From Streptomyces sp. NBC_01306 (GTDB taxonomy: Bacteria; Actinomycetota; Actinomycetes; Streptomycetales; Streptomycetaceae): 64,000 nucleotides of DNA. The first letter of the stretch is position 1, and every line of letters starts with the position of its first letter. Positions 7,902-16,630 of the stretch are shown piece by piece. The stretch lies in NCBI RefSeq assembly GCF_026340465.1, contig NZ_JAPEPC010000002.1:124001-188000 (forward strand). The letters are read 5' to 3'. Under the pieces are notes generated by a model that made no database searches, was not told where the DNA came from, and saw only the letters and a list, made by a program, of their open reading frames with translations. The position numbers were made by a program, and so were the translations under genes.

Positions 7902-9743
7902 TCAGGAGAGCGTCAGCTCCGGCTTGTAGAGGTCCAGCCAGAGTGCCAGGTCGAGCGTGCGCTCCAGGCCGCGCCGGGAGGCCTGGGTGATCTGCGGAAC
8001 GTCCCGGTGGGCCGCCCGGCGCACCCGGTCCGCGTCGACCAGGTCGAAGATCGGGTGGGAGGGCTTGGCCAGCAGGTCCTTGGCGTGCCCCTGGAGGGCG
8101 ATGGCGTACTTGGGGTCCTGGGTGGAGGGGTACGGGCTCTTCACCCGGTCATAGACGGACTTCGGCAGCACGTCCGCCGTCGCCTCCCGCAGCAGGCTCT
8201 TCTCCCTGCCGTCGAAGGACTTCAGGGACCAGGGCGTGTTGTACACGTACTCGACCAGCCGGTGGTCGCAGAACGGCACCCGGACCTCCAGGCCGACCGC
8301 CATGCTCGCCCGGTCCTTCCGGTCGAGCAGCACCCGCACGAACCGGGTGAGGTGCAGGTAACAGATCTTGCGCATCCGGAACTCGAAGTCGCTCTCGCCG
8401 GCGAGCCGTTCGATGCCGGCGACGGCCCCGGCGTAGCTGTCCCGGATGTAACCGGGCAGGTCCAGCTTGGCGGTCAGGTCCGATCGCATGACGTCGGAGT
8501 CGTCCCCGAAGTGTTCCGAGAAGCGCACCAGCCAGGGGAACATCTCGGCGTTCCTGGCCTCCTCGTCGAAGAACTGGAGGTATCCGCCGAAGACTTCGTC
8601 GGCCGACTCCCCCGAGAGCGCGACCGTTGACTGCTCCCGGATGGCCTTGAAGAGCAGGTACAGCGATGCGTCCATGTCCCCGAAGCCCATGGGCATGTCG
8701 CGTGCGGTGATCATCCGGGCGCGTACGTCGGGGTCGGCCAGCGCGTTCGAGTCGAGCACGATGTCACGGTGGTCCGTGCCGGAGGCCTGGGCGACATCGT
8801 GGACGAACGGGGTGTCCGGCGTGCCGCGCAGTTCGTCGGCGACGAAGTTCTCGGCCTGCCCGACGAAGTCGACGGCGAAGCTGCGGACCGTCTCGCCGGT
8901 CTCGGCGAGCTGGCGGGCGGCTATCGCAGTCATCGCGGAGGAGTCGAGGCCTCCGGAGAGAAGCGTGCAGCGGGGCACGTCGGAGACGAGCTGCCTGCGG
9001 ACGATGTCGTCGAGGAGCGTACGCACATGGGCGATCGAGGTCTCCTGGTCGTCGGTGTGCGGCCGGGTCTCCAGGGACCAGTAGACGTGCCGGCGCAGTC
9101 CGCCGTGGTCGACAGTGACGACCGTGCCGGGCTCGACCTCGTGCATACCCTCCCAGAACCCGTGACCGGGAGTCTTGACCATGGCGAAGAGCTCGCGCAT
9201 GCCGCTGAGGCCGACTTTGGCGCGGGCCAGCGGGTTCGCGAGTATCGCCTTGGGCTCGGAGCCGAAGAGCACGCCGTCCGGCGTCGGGTAGTAGTAGAAG
9301 GGCTTGATGCCCATCCGGTCACGGATCATCACAAGCTTCTGGTGACGGCTGTCCCAGACGGCAAAGGCGTACATGCCGTTGAGCCGCTCGGCCACCCCTT
9401 CGCCCCACTCCAGATAGCCGTGCAGCACGACCTCCGTGTCGGAATCGGTGACGAATCGGTGCCCGCGGCCGGTCAGTTCACGGCGGAGCTCGGTGAAGTT
9501 GTACGCCTCGCCCGAGTAGACGATGCCCACCTCGCCCCGGTCCGTCTCGACGGTCATCGGCTGACGCCCGCCGGGCAGGTCGATGATGGCCAGCCGGCGG
9601 TGCCCGAGACCCGCGGGACCGCTGATCCAGGTGCCACGGTCGTCCGGGCCACGGCAGGCCATCGTCTCGGTCATTGCATCCAACGTCTCGGACTCGGACC
9701 GCAGATCACGGTCGAAAGAGACCCAGCCGGTGATCCCACACAT
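7902..9743 (-). CDS. asnB: Asparagine synthase (glutamine-hydrolysing)
   Basis: A 613-residue enzyme that makes asparagine from aspartate, glutamine and ATP in the cytoplasm. The start at 9743 is fixed by Met-Cys-Gly: Cys2 is the glutaminase nucleophile and must be N-terminal after Met removal. AGGAGG lies 6 bp upstream. The class II glutaminase domain covers residues 1-210, with HRRLAIIDLPGGRQPM and the glutamine-binding YNFTELRREL. The synthetase domain has the PPi-loop LLSGGLDSSAM near residue 260. The length fits stand-alone AsnB. No antibiotic cluster surrounds it, so a housekeeping or nitrogen-stress role is likely. A 14-bp palindrome lies about 130 bp upstream. Confidence 0.93.
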   Translation of the reverse strand: MCGITGWVSFDRDLRSESETLDAMTETMACRGPDDRGTWISGPAGLGHRRLAIIDLPGGRQPMTVETDRGEVGIVYSGEAYNFTELRRELTGRGHRFVTDSDTEVVLHGYLEWGEGVAERLNGMYAFAVWDSRHQKLVMIRDRMGIKPFYYYPTPDGVLFGSEPKAILANPLARAKVGLSGMRELFAMVKTPGHGFWEGMHEVEPGTVVTVDHGGLRRHVYWSLETRPHTDDQETSIAHVRTLLDDIVRRQLVSDVPRCTLLSGGLDSSAMTAIAARQLAETGETVRSFAVDFVGQAENFVADELRGTPDTPFVHDVAQASGTDHRDIVLDSNALADPDVRARMITARDMPMGFGDMDASLYLLFKAIREQSTVALSGESADEVFGGYLQFFDEEARNAEMFPWLVRFSEHFGDDSDVMRSDLTAKLDLPGYIRDSYAGAVAGIERLAGESDFEFRMRKICYLHLTRFVRVLLDRKDRASMAVGLEVRVPFCDHRLVEYVYNTPWSLKSFDGREKSLLREATADVLPKSVYDRVKSPYPSTQDPKYAIALQGHAKDLLAKPSHPIFDLVDADRVRRAAHRDVPQITQASRRGLERTLDLALWLDLYKPELTLS

Positions 9744-10408
9744 GTGATTCCTCCTGCTTCCGACCACGGCCGGAGCCTCGAACCCCCGCGTTGATCAGCG
9801 GAAATACGGGCGAACTGGGCTGCCGGACCGGATCAGTTGTAATCAGCACCTATATGACGAGCGTGAGTCACACGACTGCATGCAGTCAACGCATGGTTAA
9901 CGCAAGCGCCGCCCCCTACCCAGGCATTTCGGCCGTTCGGGGTTCGCGGTGGCTGTGTGCCCGGCGGGCAGAATCCCTGCCATGCCCGCCTCGCGGCTCT
10001 GGTTCCGACCAGCGGAACGACAAGATCAAGCCACAGGCAAAGACTTCATCAATCCCGGGCGCCGGCTCGTTTCAGCACTGATCCGGGCGCCGACCGTCCG
10101 GTCGACGCCCTTCGGAGGAAGTCCGTACTGCCCGTTGCGCCGGGCTTGTTCGCGGGAGAGGTGCAGCGCCCGCCACGGCGGAGCGGGACGCCCTCACCCG
10201 GCCCCCTCACCCGGCCCCCTCGCCCAGCCTTGGCCCAGCCCCGCAGGCCCCGGTCAGCAGGACGGGGCTGCGTGCCTACGGGGCCTGGAGGCGTACGGGG
10301 GTGTGGGGCCCGCCGAGCGCCTATGGAGCCGACGCGCCTGTGGGGCCGGCGGAGTTGTGAGGTCAGCGGGTAAGTCGGCGCTCCCGGGGCTTGGTGGTTT
10401 CCGCCGTT
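9744..10408. other. Region without recognised gene upstream of asnB
   Basis: These 665 bp hold the asnB leader and the palindrome at 9874-9887. The rest, to the end of the hypothetical gene at 10409, is G+C-rich with short imperfect repeats around 10190-10215. I see no credible coding frame. Confidence 0.5.
9874..9887. promoter_or_regulatory. 14-bp perfect palindrome upstream of asnB
   Basis: GACTGCATGCAGTC is a perfect palindrome within an AT-rich island about 130 bp before the asnB start. Its size and symmetry suit a dimeric repressor, but no regulator gene is adjacent. Confidence 0.4.
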
Positions 10409-11671
10409 CTATGCCTGATGCGCTGCGCCAGGGGTGCGGATCTGCAGCTGCTCCAGGCGCTGTTGCAACAACTGGAGCGCCCCACGCTGGCGTCCGGGGA
10501 CCCGGCGGCGAAGCTCGACCAGATCCGGGGCGAGAGTACGGACGCGTGCGGAGTCCGGTATCTGCTCCCACTCGTGGTGCGCCCGGTCCACCGCGGCCTC
10601 GACCTCGGCGTCGTCGACGGCCTGGCCGCTCTGCAGACGGGCGCCCGCGGCCATCAGCCACAACTCGCAGCTGCGCCCCGCGTCCCCGGCGAGATGGGCG
10701 AGGTCGGCCCGCACTTCGAGCCAGTGCAGGGCCTGCGCCGAACCCGGCCCGTGGGCGCGCATCGCCTCGCTCTCCCAGGCAGCGGCCGCGGCGGCGGCTT
10801 CGGTGTGCCGTCCGGCGCGCGCCGCCGAGAGGATCGCGGGGTGCGGATCGGAGGCGGGGTCCGGCCCGGCGGCCCGGACCACAGCTGCGGACACTGCGGG
10901 GGCCGGTGCCGGTGCCGCCGCACCGCCGGGGGCGGCGGTGCGGCTGGACCGGTCCGGGGCCGGGGCGGTGTCCCGGCCCGCCTGCTGCGGGACGTGGGCC
11001 CGTTCGTGCTCCGTTACGAGGCCGGGCACCGCGGCCGTCGGAACGCCCGGTCCCGCGCCGAACAACAGGGCTCCATCGGATCCACCCTGGGCCGCGGCCA
11101 GTTCGTGGAGCTGGTCCAGCGGCGGCCTCGCTCCGGTGCGCCAGATCTCGGCCATGGCTTTCAGATAGCTGGGCCCGAGCGTGGTGCGGCGCCCGGGAGG
11201 CGGTGCGACCCGCCCGTACAGCCGTACGCCGGGACCGAGGCCGAAGCCTCCGTGCGCCAGTTGCTCCCAGGTTTCGGAGTCGGCCACCAGGTCGACGACC
11301 ACGGTCGTCGTGCCGGGCGGCCGCACGGCGAGTTCGGTCGCGAGCCAGTGCCACGGCAGGCCGCTGTAGCGCACGGTGGCAGCCGTGGTGCGGGCGAGGG
11401 CGAGGTGCACCAGCCGCTGCTTGCGGTCGAGTTGCAACTGGCCCGCGATATACAGATGGAGCGGCCCGGGAGCAGCCGCGACGGCACGCAGTCGTGTCAG
11501 GACCGTCTGCGGATCCATGGGGTCCGCGAGTTCGACAACGGTCGCGAGCGCGGTGCCGGTGAGTGCGCTCGGGGGCACCGCCGCGAGCGTCGCCAGCACG
11601 GAGGTCGCGTCGGTCAGACGGCCCTTGCCCTCCGGTGCGGCCGCGAGCAGCAGCGCGGTCCCCGGTGTCAT
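10409..11671 (-). CDS. Hypothetical protein, possibly degenerate caspase-like
   Basis: A protein of about 420 residues that I do not recognise with confidence. The N-terminal half (1-190) alternates strands and helices, with LHLYIAGQLQLDRKQRLVHL followed by TTTVVVDLVADSE. This recalls the layout of caspase-like (C14) domains, but the catalytic His and Cys are absent. A Pro/Ala-rich linker (235-285) joins an all-helical C-terminal part (290-415) rich in Ala, Glu and Leu, resembling TPR helices. It may be a scaffold or sensor. ATG 11671 is preferred (GGGGA upstream); GTG 11689 is possible. Confidence 0.5.
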   Translation of the reverse strand: MTPGTALLLAAAPEGKGRLTDATSVLATLAAVPPSALTGTALATVVELADPMDPQTVLTRLRAVAAAPGPLHLYIAGQLQLDRKQRLVHLALARTTAATVRYSGLPWHWLATELAVRPPGTTTVVVDLVADSETWEQLAHGGFGLGPGVRLYGRVAPPPGRRTTLGPSYLKAMAEIWRTGARPPLDQLHELAAAQGGSDGALLFGAGPGVPTAAVPGLVTEHERAHVPQQAGRDTAPAPDRSSRTAAPGGAAAPAPAPAVSAAVVRAAGPDPASDPHPAILSAARAGRHTEAAAAAAAWESEAMRAHGPGSAQALHWLEVRADLAHLAGDAGRSCELWLMAAGARLQSGQAVDDAEVEAAVDRAHHEWEQIPDSARVRTLAPDLVELRRRVPGRQRGALQLLQQRLEQLQIRTPGAAHQA

Positions 11672-11931
11672 ATCGTCCCCATTGATCACACCAGAACCGT
11701 ATCCGGTAGGAGGTGTGATCAGTACCGCAGCCGATTGCTTCGTTGGCGGCCAAGGCTACGGCCCCCTCGGAGAGCCGGACTTCACCATGCCCGCCCCGCG
11801 CAGCGGAGTACGCCCGGTGGCGAACGCACGGCGGGCGCCTCCTCCCATACCGCCCGGTGGCGCCCGCCGCGCGCCGCTGCTTCAGCCGGTCAGGGTGGAC
11901 AGCAGCCGCCGGGGTCCGACCCCGGTCCGGA

Positions 11932-12705
11932 TCACTTCCCTTCCCGGCCGGCCGTGTTGTCCGCCAGCACCTGCGCGACACCGGCCGTGTTGGCCGCCAG
12001 CACCTGCGCGACATAGGACTCGGTGGCCGCCTTGCTGATGCCGAGGCCGGACAGTGCTCCCGCGCCGTCCTCGAACTCCAGCAGTGCGAGCAGGATGTGC
12101 TCCGTTCCGATGTAGTTGTGGCCGATCCGCAAAGCCTCCCGGAAGGTCAGTTCCAGCACCTTGCGCGCTGCGGCGTCGTACGGGATCAGCTCGGGCACCG
12201 TCTCCGCCTCGGGCGGCAGTGTGGCGGTGACCGCCTCGCGTACGGCGTCCAGCTGGGCACCCTGCGAGATGAGCGACTGCGCGGCGAGCGCGTCGGGCTC
12301 GGCCAGGAGCCCGAGGGTCAGATGCCCGACACCGATCTCGGCGTTGCCCGCGGCGCGGGCCTCGTCCTGCGACGCTGTCACGACGCTCTTCGCGCGCGGC
12401 GTGAAGCGGTCGAATCCCTGACTGGGGTCGAGGGTCAGGGCTTCGCCGGCCCCCTTGGGCACGAAGCGCTTCTGTGCGGCCTGCCGGGTCACCCCCATGC
12501 TCTTGCCGATGTCGGTCCAGGACGCGCCCGATCGCCGCGCCTGGTCCACGAAGTGGCCGATCAGATGGTCGGCCACTTCGCCCAGGTGGTCGGCGGCGAT
12601 GACCGCGTCGGTCAGTTGTTCCAAGGTGTCGGAGTGGACTTTTTTGATGGCTTCGATCAGGTCGTCGAGCCGGACCGGATGAGCCGCAGGGACTGGATTC
12701 ACCAT
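11932..12705 (-). CDS. Clp N-terminal-domain protein with HTH
   Basis: A 257-residue protein joining an N-terminal helix-turn-helix to a Clp-N module without any ATPase. Residues 50-75 (SGASWTDIGKSMGVTRQAAQ) form the HTH. Residues 95-235 contain two Clp-N repeats (VGHLTLGLLAEPDALAAQSL and IGTEHILLALLEFEDG). In ClpA/ClpC this domain binds adaptors and substrates. Here it probably senses a ligand or protein-quality signal for a DNA-binding regulator. The C-terminus has an 11-residue duplication, VAQVLA(A/D)NTAG. The start codon lies only 6 bp after the -10 element, so the mRNA is probably leaderless. Nested repeats over the promoter suggest autoregulation. Confidence 0.8.
   Translation of the reverse strand: MVNPVPAAHPVRLDDLIEAIKKVHSDTLEQLTDAVIAADHLGEVADHLIGHFVDQARRSGASWTDIGKSMGVTRQAAQKRFVPKGAGEALTLDPSQGFDRFTPRAKSVVTASQDEARAAGNAEIGVGHLTLGLLAEPDALAAQSLISQGAQLDAVREAVTATLPPEAETVPELIPYDAAARKVLELTFREALRIGHNYIGTEHILLALLEFEDGAGALSGLGISKAATESYVAQVLAANTAGVAQVLADNTAGREGK
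11951..12016. repeat. 33-bp in-frame tandem duplication in the Clp-N gene
   Basis: Units 11951-11983 and 11984-12016 differ at only a few bases and encode consecutive VAQVLADNTAG and VAQVLAANTAG segments near the protein's C-terminus. Confidence 0.8.
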
Positions 12706-12755
12706 GTGACAACCTTAGGTTGACAGTAGAGCGACCGTCAACCATGGGTTGTCAC
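12706..12755 (-). promoter_or_regulatory. Leaderless promoter inside nested inverted repeats
   Basis: On the minus strand, TTGACG (12736-12741) and TAAGGT (12712-12717) are spaced 18 bp, placing the transcript start at or next to the ATG at 12705. GTGACAACC (12706-12714) pairs with GGTTGTCAC (12747-12755), and GGTTGAC (12718-12724) pairs with GTCAACC (12737-12743). The symmetric sites cover both promoter boxes, as expected of a repressor site. Confidence 0.6.
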
Positions 12756-12805
12756 TTCATGGCGCCGGTGCGTGACGTCGGTGCACGGGCCTCAGTGCAC
12801 AGGTG

Positions 12806-13747
12806 TCAGCGCACCGTGCGGCCGCCGCTCCCCCCAGAGGCCCCACCCGGCTCCCGGCGACGCCACTTCGCCATCAACACCCTTGCCCGGACGCCGACTT
12901 GCGGTCGGGACGCCGGAGGGGCCGGGCAGACACCCTCACCCGGTCGCGGGGCGTCCAGGCTCGCGCGCGCCTCCTCAAGAGCCAGAATCAGACTCGTCCT
13001 GCACCAGAGGATCTCGTCGGGATCGTCCGGCGACAGCAGACGGTCCACCACCTCCCGTGCTGCCGGGGAGTCCGGGCGCACAGCCACCGGTTCCGGCCGG
13101 AGCCTGTTCAAGTACGCGCGCTCGTACGGATCATCGACCACTTCCGCCAGCTGGGCCGGATCGAGCGCACCGGCCAGCACGGCCGCCCGGGCCCAGGCGC
13201 CTTCCGCCCGCCGCAGCAACAGCGACTGCCGGCGGCCTCGCCAGTTCCGCGCGCGCCAGTCCTCCCCCGCCTCCAGCCTGCCGCGCAGTTCTTCCGGGGT
13301 CCGGCCCGTGAGCAGCGCGGGCTGGTTCACCGCGAACTCCTCGACCTCCACGGCGAGATACATCCAGACGACGGCCCGGTAGCGGTTCAGACGGAACGAG
13401 ACGGGCGTGAAGCAGCCGGCGCGCGCCAGCCTGGTGAACCGGGCCGGGCTGACACCGATGAGCTCGGCCGCCGCGGCCGTCCCGACCGTCCTCACCCGCT
13501 CCCGCAGAGTGTCCGGAAACCCTTCTGTCGCCCTCAGCCGGTCAGCCTCCTCCGGGATGACCCGGCGCCGCGCACCACCCGCGTCCGCCGTGACCCTGAT
13601 GTGGCCGAGCTGGACAGCCAGCTCGAACTCAGCCCGCCTCAGGCCCAGTTCCCTGGCGGCCCGACCGAGAGTCAGCGCCTTCCCGGCACTCCCGGTCGTG
13701 ACGGTCGTGACGGCCCTGCTGTCGTGGTCAGCTTCGGTTACAGCCAT
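12806..13747 (-). CDS. DUF6397 family HTH protein
   Basis: A 313-residue basic protein of a Streptomyces-specific family I associate with DUF6397. Residues 15-60 (LTLGRAARELGLRRAEFELA...) look like a MerR/excisionase-type winged helix, and residues 80-115 (TVGTAAAAELIGVSPARFTRLARAGCF) like a second. So it is probably DNA-binding. The start at 13747 has a GGGGGAGGG site 4 bp upstream; the frame continues to 13918 but that part is not family-like. The C-terminal 40 residues are basic and disordered. An inverted repeat sits just upstream. Function unknown. Confidence 0.65.
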   Translation of the reverse strand: MAVTEADHDSRAVTTVTTGSAGKALTLGRAARELGLRRAEFELAVQLGHIRVTADAGGARRRVIPEEADRLRATEGFPDTLRERVRTVGTAAAAELIGVSPARFTRLARAGCFTPVSFRLNRYRAVVWMYLAVEVEEFAVNQPALLTGRTPEELRGRLEAGEDWRARNWRGRRQSLLLRRAEGAWARAAVLAGALDPAQLAEVVDDPYERAYLNRLRPEPVAVRPDSPAAREVVDRLLSPDDPDEILWCRTSLILALEEARASLDAPRPGEGVCPAPPASRPQVGVRARVLMAKWRRREPGGASGGSGGRTVR

Positions 13748-13772
13748 GATGCCCTCCCCCGTGAGGAACGAA

Positions 13773-13792
13773 TACTCTCTGTAATCAGAGTA
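13773..13792. promoter_or_regulatory. Inverted repeat before the DUF6397 gene
   Basis: TACTCT (13773-13778) and AGAGTA (13787-13792) flank an 8-bp spacer, 26 bp before the DUF6397 start in an otherwise G+C-rich stretch. It is a candidate operator or extended -10 region. Confidence 0.35.
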
Positions 13793-13868
13793 GCCGGGAG
13801 GGGCCCACCGCCCGACCGGCCTGTGGATAACTCCGCAAGCCGGCCGGACTGCGCAGGTCAGCGCGGCG

Positions 13869-14282
13869 TCACCAGGTCGCGGACGACGTGTCGTCGGGCT
13901 GCCTGGCGGCGACCGCAAGGTGCTCCCCGACCCGGTTGACGAGCAGGGTCATCTCGTACGCGATCTGCCCGATATCGGCCTCGGCCGTACTCAGGACGGC
14001 GAGACAACTGCCGTCGCCCGCCGCTGTGACGAAGAGGATCCCCTCGTCGAACTCGACCATCGTCTGGCGGACGCCGCCCGCGTGGAAGTGCCGTCCCGAC
14101 CCTTTGGCGAGGCTGTGCAGGCCGGAGGCCACCGCGGCCAGATGCTCCGCGTCCTCCCGCGCCAGTTCCTTGCTCACCCCGGTGACCAGTCCGTCGTTGG
14201 ACAGCACCAGCGCATACCGGACGTGCTCGACCCGGTTCGTCAGGTCGTCCAGCAGCCAGTCGAGTCCCTTGCTCAGCGCCAT
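13869..14282 (-). CDS. Roadblock/LC7 domain protein (CvnB-like)
   Basis: A 137-residue single-domain roadblock/LC7 protein. The pattern is that of the second gene of Streptomyces conservons: WLLDDLTNRVEHVRYALVLS, then GLVTGVSKELAREDAEHLAA, then a central strand pair and a C-terminal helix. In conservons it works with a sensor kinase, a DUF742 protein and a small Ras-like GTPase, probably modulating the GTPase. None of these partners is adjacent, so this is an orphan copy that may act with a conservon elsewhere. Confidence 0.85.
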   Translation of the reverse strand: MALSKGLDWLLDDLTNRVEHVRYALVLSNDGLVTGVSKELAREDAEHLAAVASGLHSLAKGSGRHFHAGGVRQTMVEFDEGILFVTAAGDGSCLAVLSTAEADIGQIAYEMTLLVNRVGEHLAVAARQPDDTSSATW

Positions 14283-14436
14283 GTCCCGGCCCTCCCCCTT
14301 GATTCAGTTCCCCTGATCCTGTTCCCCGGCCCCGCGAACTCCGGCCAGCCTTCACCACAGCCGCGCTCCGGGCAAGGAGACGCGTTCCGGGTGGGTTCGG
14401 TTCGCGACGCGGCCGTCCACGGCCGATGATGCTGTC

Positions 14437-14865
14437 ATGGCACAGCAGATGACCGAGGAACAGTGGCGGGCATTCGTCTCGCACTCCACGCGCACCGGCA
14501 AACTCTCGACCGTACGCGCCGACGGGAGCCCGCACATCGCACCGATCTGGTTCGTCCTGGACGGGCAGGACCTGGTGTTCAACACGGGCAAGGGCACCGT
14601 CAAGGGCCGCAATCTGGCCCGCGACGGACGCGTGGCCCTGTGCGTGGACGACGATCGCCCGCCGTTCTCCTTCGTCGTGCTGCAGGGGCACGCGACGCTG
14701 AGTGAGGATCTGGCCGAAGTAGGGCACTGGGCCGGCCGGATCGGCGCCAGGTACATGGGCGAGGAGCGCGCGGCGGAATTCGCCGAGCGCAATGGCGTAC
14801 CGGGCGAACTCCTCGTCCGGGTGCGCATCGAGAAGGTACTCGCACAGGCCGCCGTGGCGGACTAG
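14437..14865 (+). CDS. PPOX-class F420-dependent oxidoreductase
   Basis: A 142-residue split-barrel flavin/deazaflavin-binding protein of the pyridoxamine-phosphate-oxidase-like superfamily. Residues 18-60 (RTGKLSTVRADGSPHIAPIW ... LVFNTGKGTVKGRN) give the cofactor-binding strands with the basic K-G-x-x-x-G-R-N segment typical of F420-binding members. The C-terminal half has VRVRIEKV. Such enzymes reduce diverse substrates with F420H2; the substrate here is unknown. Actinomycetes carry many paralogues. The gene is monocistronic. Confidence 0.8.
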   Translation: MAQQMTEEQWRAFVSHSTRTGKLSTVRADGSPHIAPIWFVLDGQDLVFNTGKGTVKGRNLARDGRVALCVDDDRPPFSFVVLQGHATLSEDLAEVGHWAGRIGARYMGEERAAEFAERNGVPGELLVRVRIEKVLAQAAVAD

Positions 14866-15048
14866 GCCACGTCAGGCCGATCTTCGTGGATCAGGCCGCG
14901 GCGTCCGGTACGGTGCCTCGCACGGCGGAGGATCGCCCCCGTACTGGACGTACCGGGGTGACTCCGACAACGCGTCGAGGTGCCGTGCCAGGCGTCGCGG
15001 GCCCGCGAAGACCGGCCGGACAGGGCCTAGCGCAACCCGGCGCCCGCG

Positions 15049-15585
15049 TCAGTGCTGCGCGGCAGCCTGGCGTGCGCGCCGCTCACGCTTCTCGTGCCGG
15101 GCGCGCCAGTACGGGTTGTCGTGCGGAAGGCTCCCGGACACCCGGCCGTACATCCCGAACGTCATCAGCAGAATCCCGACCACAAAGCTGAACAGGACGT
15201 TCTGAAGGTGGAAGGCCAGGAAGTTGGCGCTCGTACCGATCAGGGCGAGGTTGACGAACCCGCTGAGGATGAAGGCCACGCCGATGACCATGTTGAGCAT
15301 CGATGAGATGTTCCCGCCGATCACGGCGCCCGCCATCAGGATCAGGCCGATCACGATCGACAGAACGCTCAGTGCACCGTTGGTGTTCAGGCCGGCGACC
15401 ATGTCTCCGCCGGTGCTGAAGAACCCGATCTTGTCGATCACGCCGAGTATCCCGAAAGCCAGCAGGACAAGGCCCATGAGACCGGCCCCGAAGCGGTAGA
15501 CCCGGCTCAGTCTGTGGTCGACCGGCAGATGTTCGTCCAGGACGAAGCGGCTCCGGGGGGCGTGCACGGTATGGCTCGTAGCCAT
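15049..15585 (-). CDS. DUF4383 membrane protein
   Basis: A 178-residue protein with four membrane segments. The DUF4383 domain spans residues 20-160: HRLSRVYRFGAGLMGLVLLA, then segments ending IGLILMAGAVIG, VIGVAFILSGFVNLA and VLFSFVVGILLMTFGMYGRV. The C-terminus is basic and cytoplasmic (RARHEKRERRARQ). No function is known. I chose ATG 15585, which has GGAGGATCAGAG just upstream, over the longer frame to 15642. Confidence 0.8.
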   Translation of the reverse strand: MATSHTVHAPRSRFVLDEHLPVDHRLSRVYRFGAGLMGLVLLAFGILGVIDKIGFFSTGGDMVAGLNTNGALSVLSIVIGLILMAGAVIGGNISSMLNMVIGVAFILSGFVNLALIGTSANFLAFHLQNVLFSFVVGILLMTFGMYGRVSGSLPHDNPYWRARHEKRERRARQAAAQH

Positions 15586-15821
15586 CTCTGATCCTCCTCC
15601 GTTCCGGAGGCATCCCACCCCGGTCGGTCGCACAGGATCCATACGATGGGTCGAAATGCCCCATTTGCTGCTCTTTATGATATTCGATGCCGCGCTATAT
15701 GGGGATGGGAGCCGCCGCAGAGCCGGCGCTCGGCCGCACTGAGCCCCGGCCCGCAGCCGGACCCCGTACGGGTATCCGAGGTGGAGGCATCCGGGAGACG
15801 CGGCCGGGGGATCATCTCCTC

Positions 15822-16430
15822 ATGACCGATGACCACACACATGTGCAGGAGTTCTTCGGGGCCCGGGCCGCCGGCTGGGACACCCGCTTCCCGGACGACG
15901 GACCCGCCTACGCCGCCGCCGTCGCGGAAATGGGGCTGCGGCCAGGTGACGCCGTTCTGGACGCCGGCTGCGGTACGGGGCGGGCGCTGCCCGCGCTGCG
16001 TGGGGCGGTCGGGACAGCGGGTTACGTCATCGGGGCCGACCTGACGCCCGAGATGCTGGCGGCGGCCGTGCGTGCGGGGCGGCACCGCGAAGCCCAGCTG
16101 CTGCTCGCGGATGTCGCACGGCTGCCGGTGCTCACGGGGTCGCTGGACGCCGTGTTCGCCGCGGGGCTGATCGCGCATCTGCCCCAGCCCGAGGACGGGG
16201 CACGGGAGTTGGCCCGCGCCGTCAAGCCCGGTGGCCTGCTGGCGTTGTTCCATCCGATCGGCCGGGCGGCGCTGGCGGCCCGGCAGGGGCGTCGGCTCAC
16301 CGATGACGACCTGCGCGGCGAGGGGCCGCTGCGGACACTGCTCGCCGCCTCGGGGTGGCGGATGACCTCGTACACCGATGAGCCCGACCGGTTTCTCGCG
16401 CTGGCCGTGCGCGACGACCAGGGAAGCTAG
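15822..16430 (+). CDS. SAM-dependent methyltransferase
   Basis: A 202-residue class I methyltransferase of the Methyltransf_11/25 type. Motif I (AdoMet binding) is VLDAGCGTGRALP near residues 45-57, motif II is VIGADLTPEML, and later motifs include LPVLTGSLDAVFAAGLIAHL and ARAVKPGGLLALF. The acceptor is not predictable. I place the start at ATG 15822 (MTDDHTHVQEFFG) because the upstream frame to 15687 looks non-coding. It is divergent from the DUF4383 gene. Confidence 0.8.
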   Translation: MTDDHTHVQEFFGARAAGWDTRFPDDGPAYAAAVAEMGLRPGDAVLDAGCGTGRALPALRGAVGTAGYVIGADLTPEMLAAAVRAGRHREAQLLLADVARLPVLTGSLDAVFAAGLIAHLPQPEDGARELARAVKPGGLLALFHPIGRAALAARQGRRLTDDDLRGEGPLRTLLAASGWRMTSYTDEPDRFLALAVRDDQGS

Positions 16431-16630
16431 GTCCTGTCGGGCCGGTGTCGCGGCAGCCAACGTCTGCCCCTCACCGCACCCGGGCCGTGTTCCAGCGCGA
16501 CGACGGGCGCCCCCTCCACCGGTGCAGCACCGAGCCTCCACAAGCGGAGCCAATTCATCCGATCTACCACTCGACGCTGGCGTTACTGACTGGTTAGGGT
16601 GCGCCGACGACTGATCAACAGGAGGCTCCA

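Noticed and set aside
9949..11562. Long plus-strand frame through the asnB leader and the hypothetical gene
   Set aside because: Arg/Pro/Ala-rich with no domain or ribosome site, and it overlaps the better minus-strand frame at 10409-11671.
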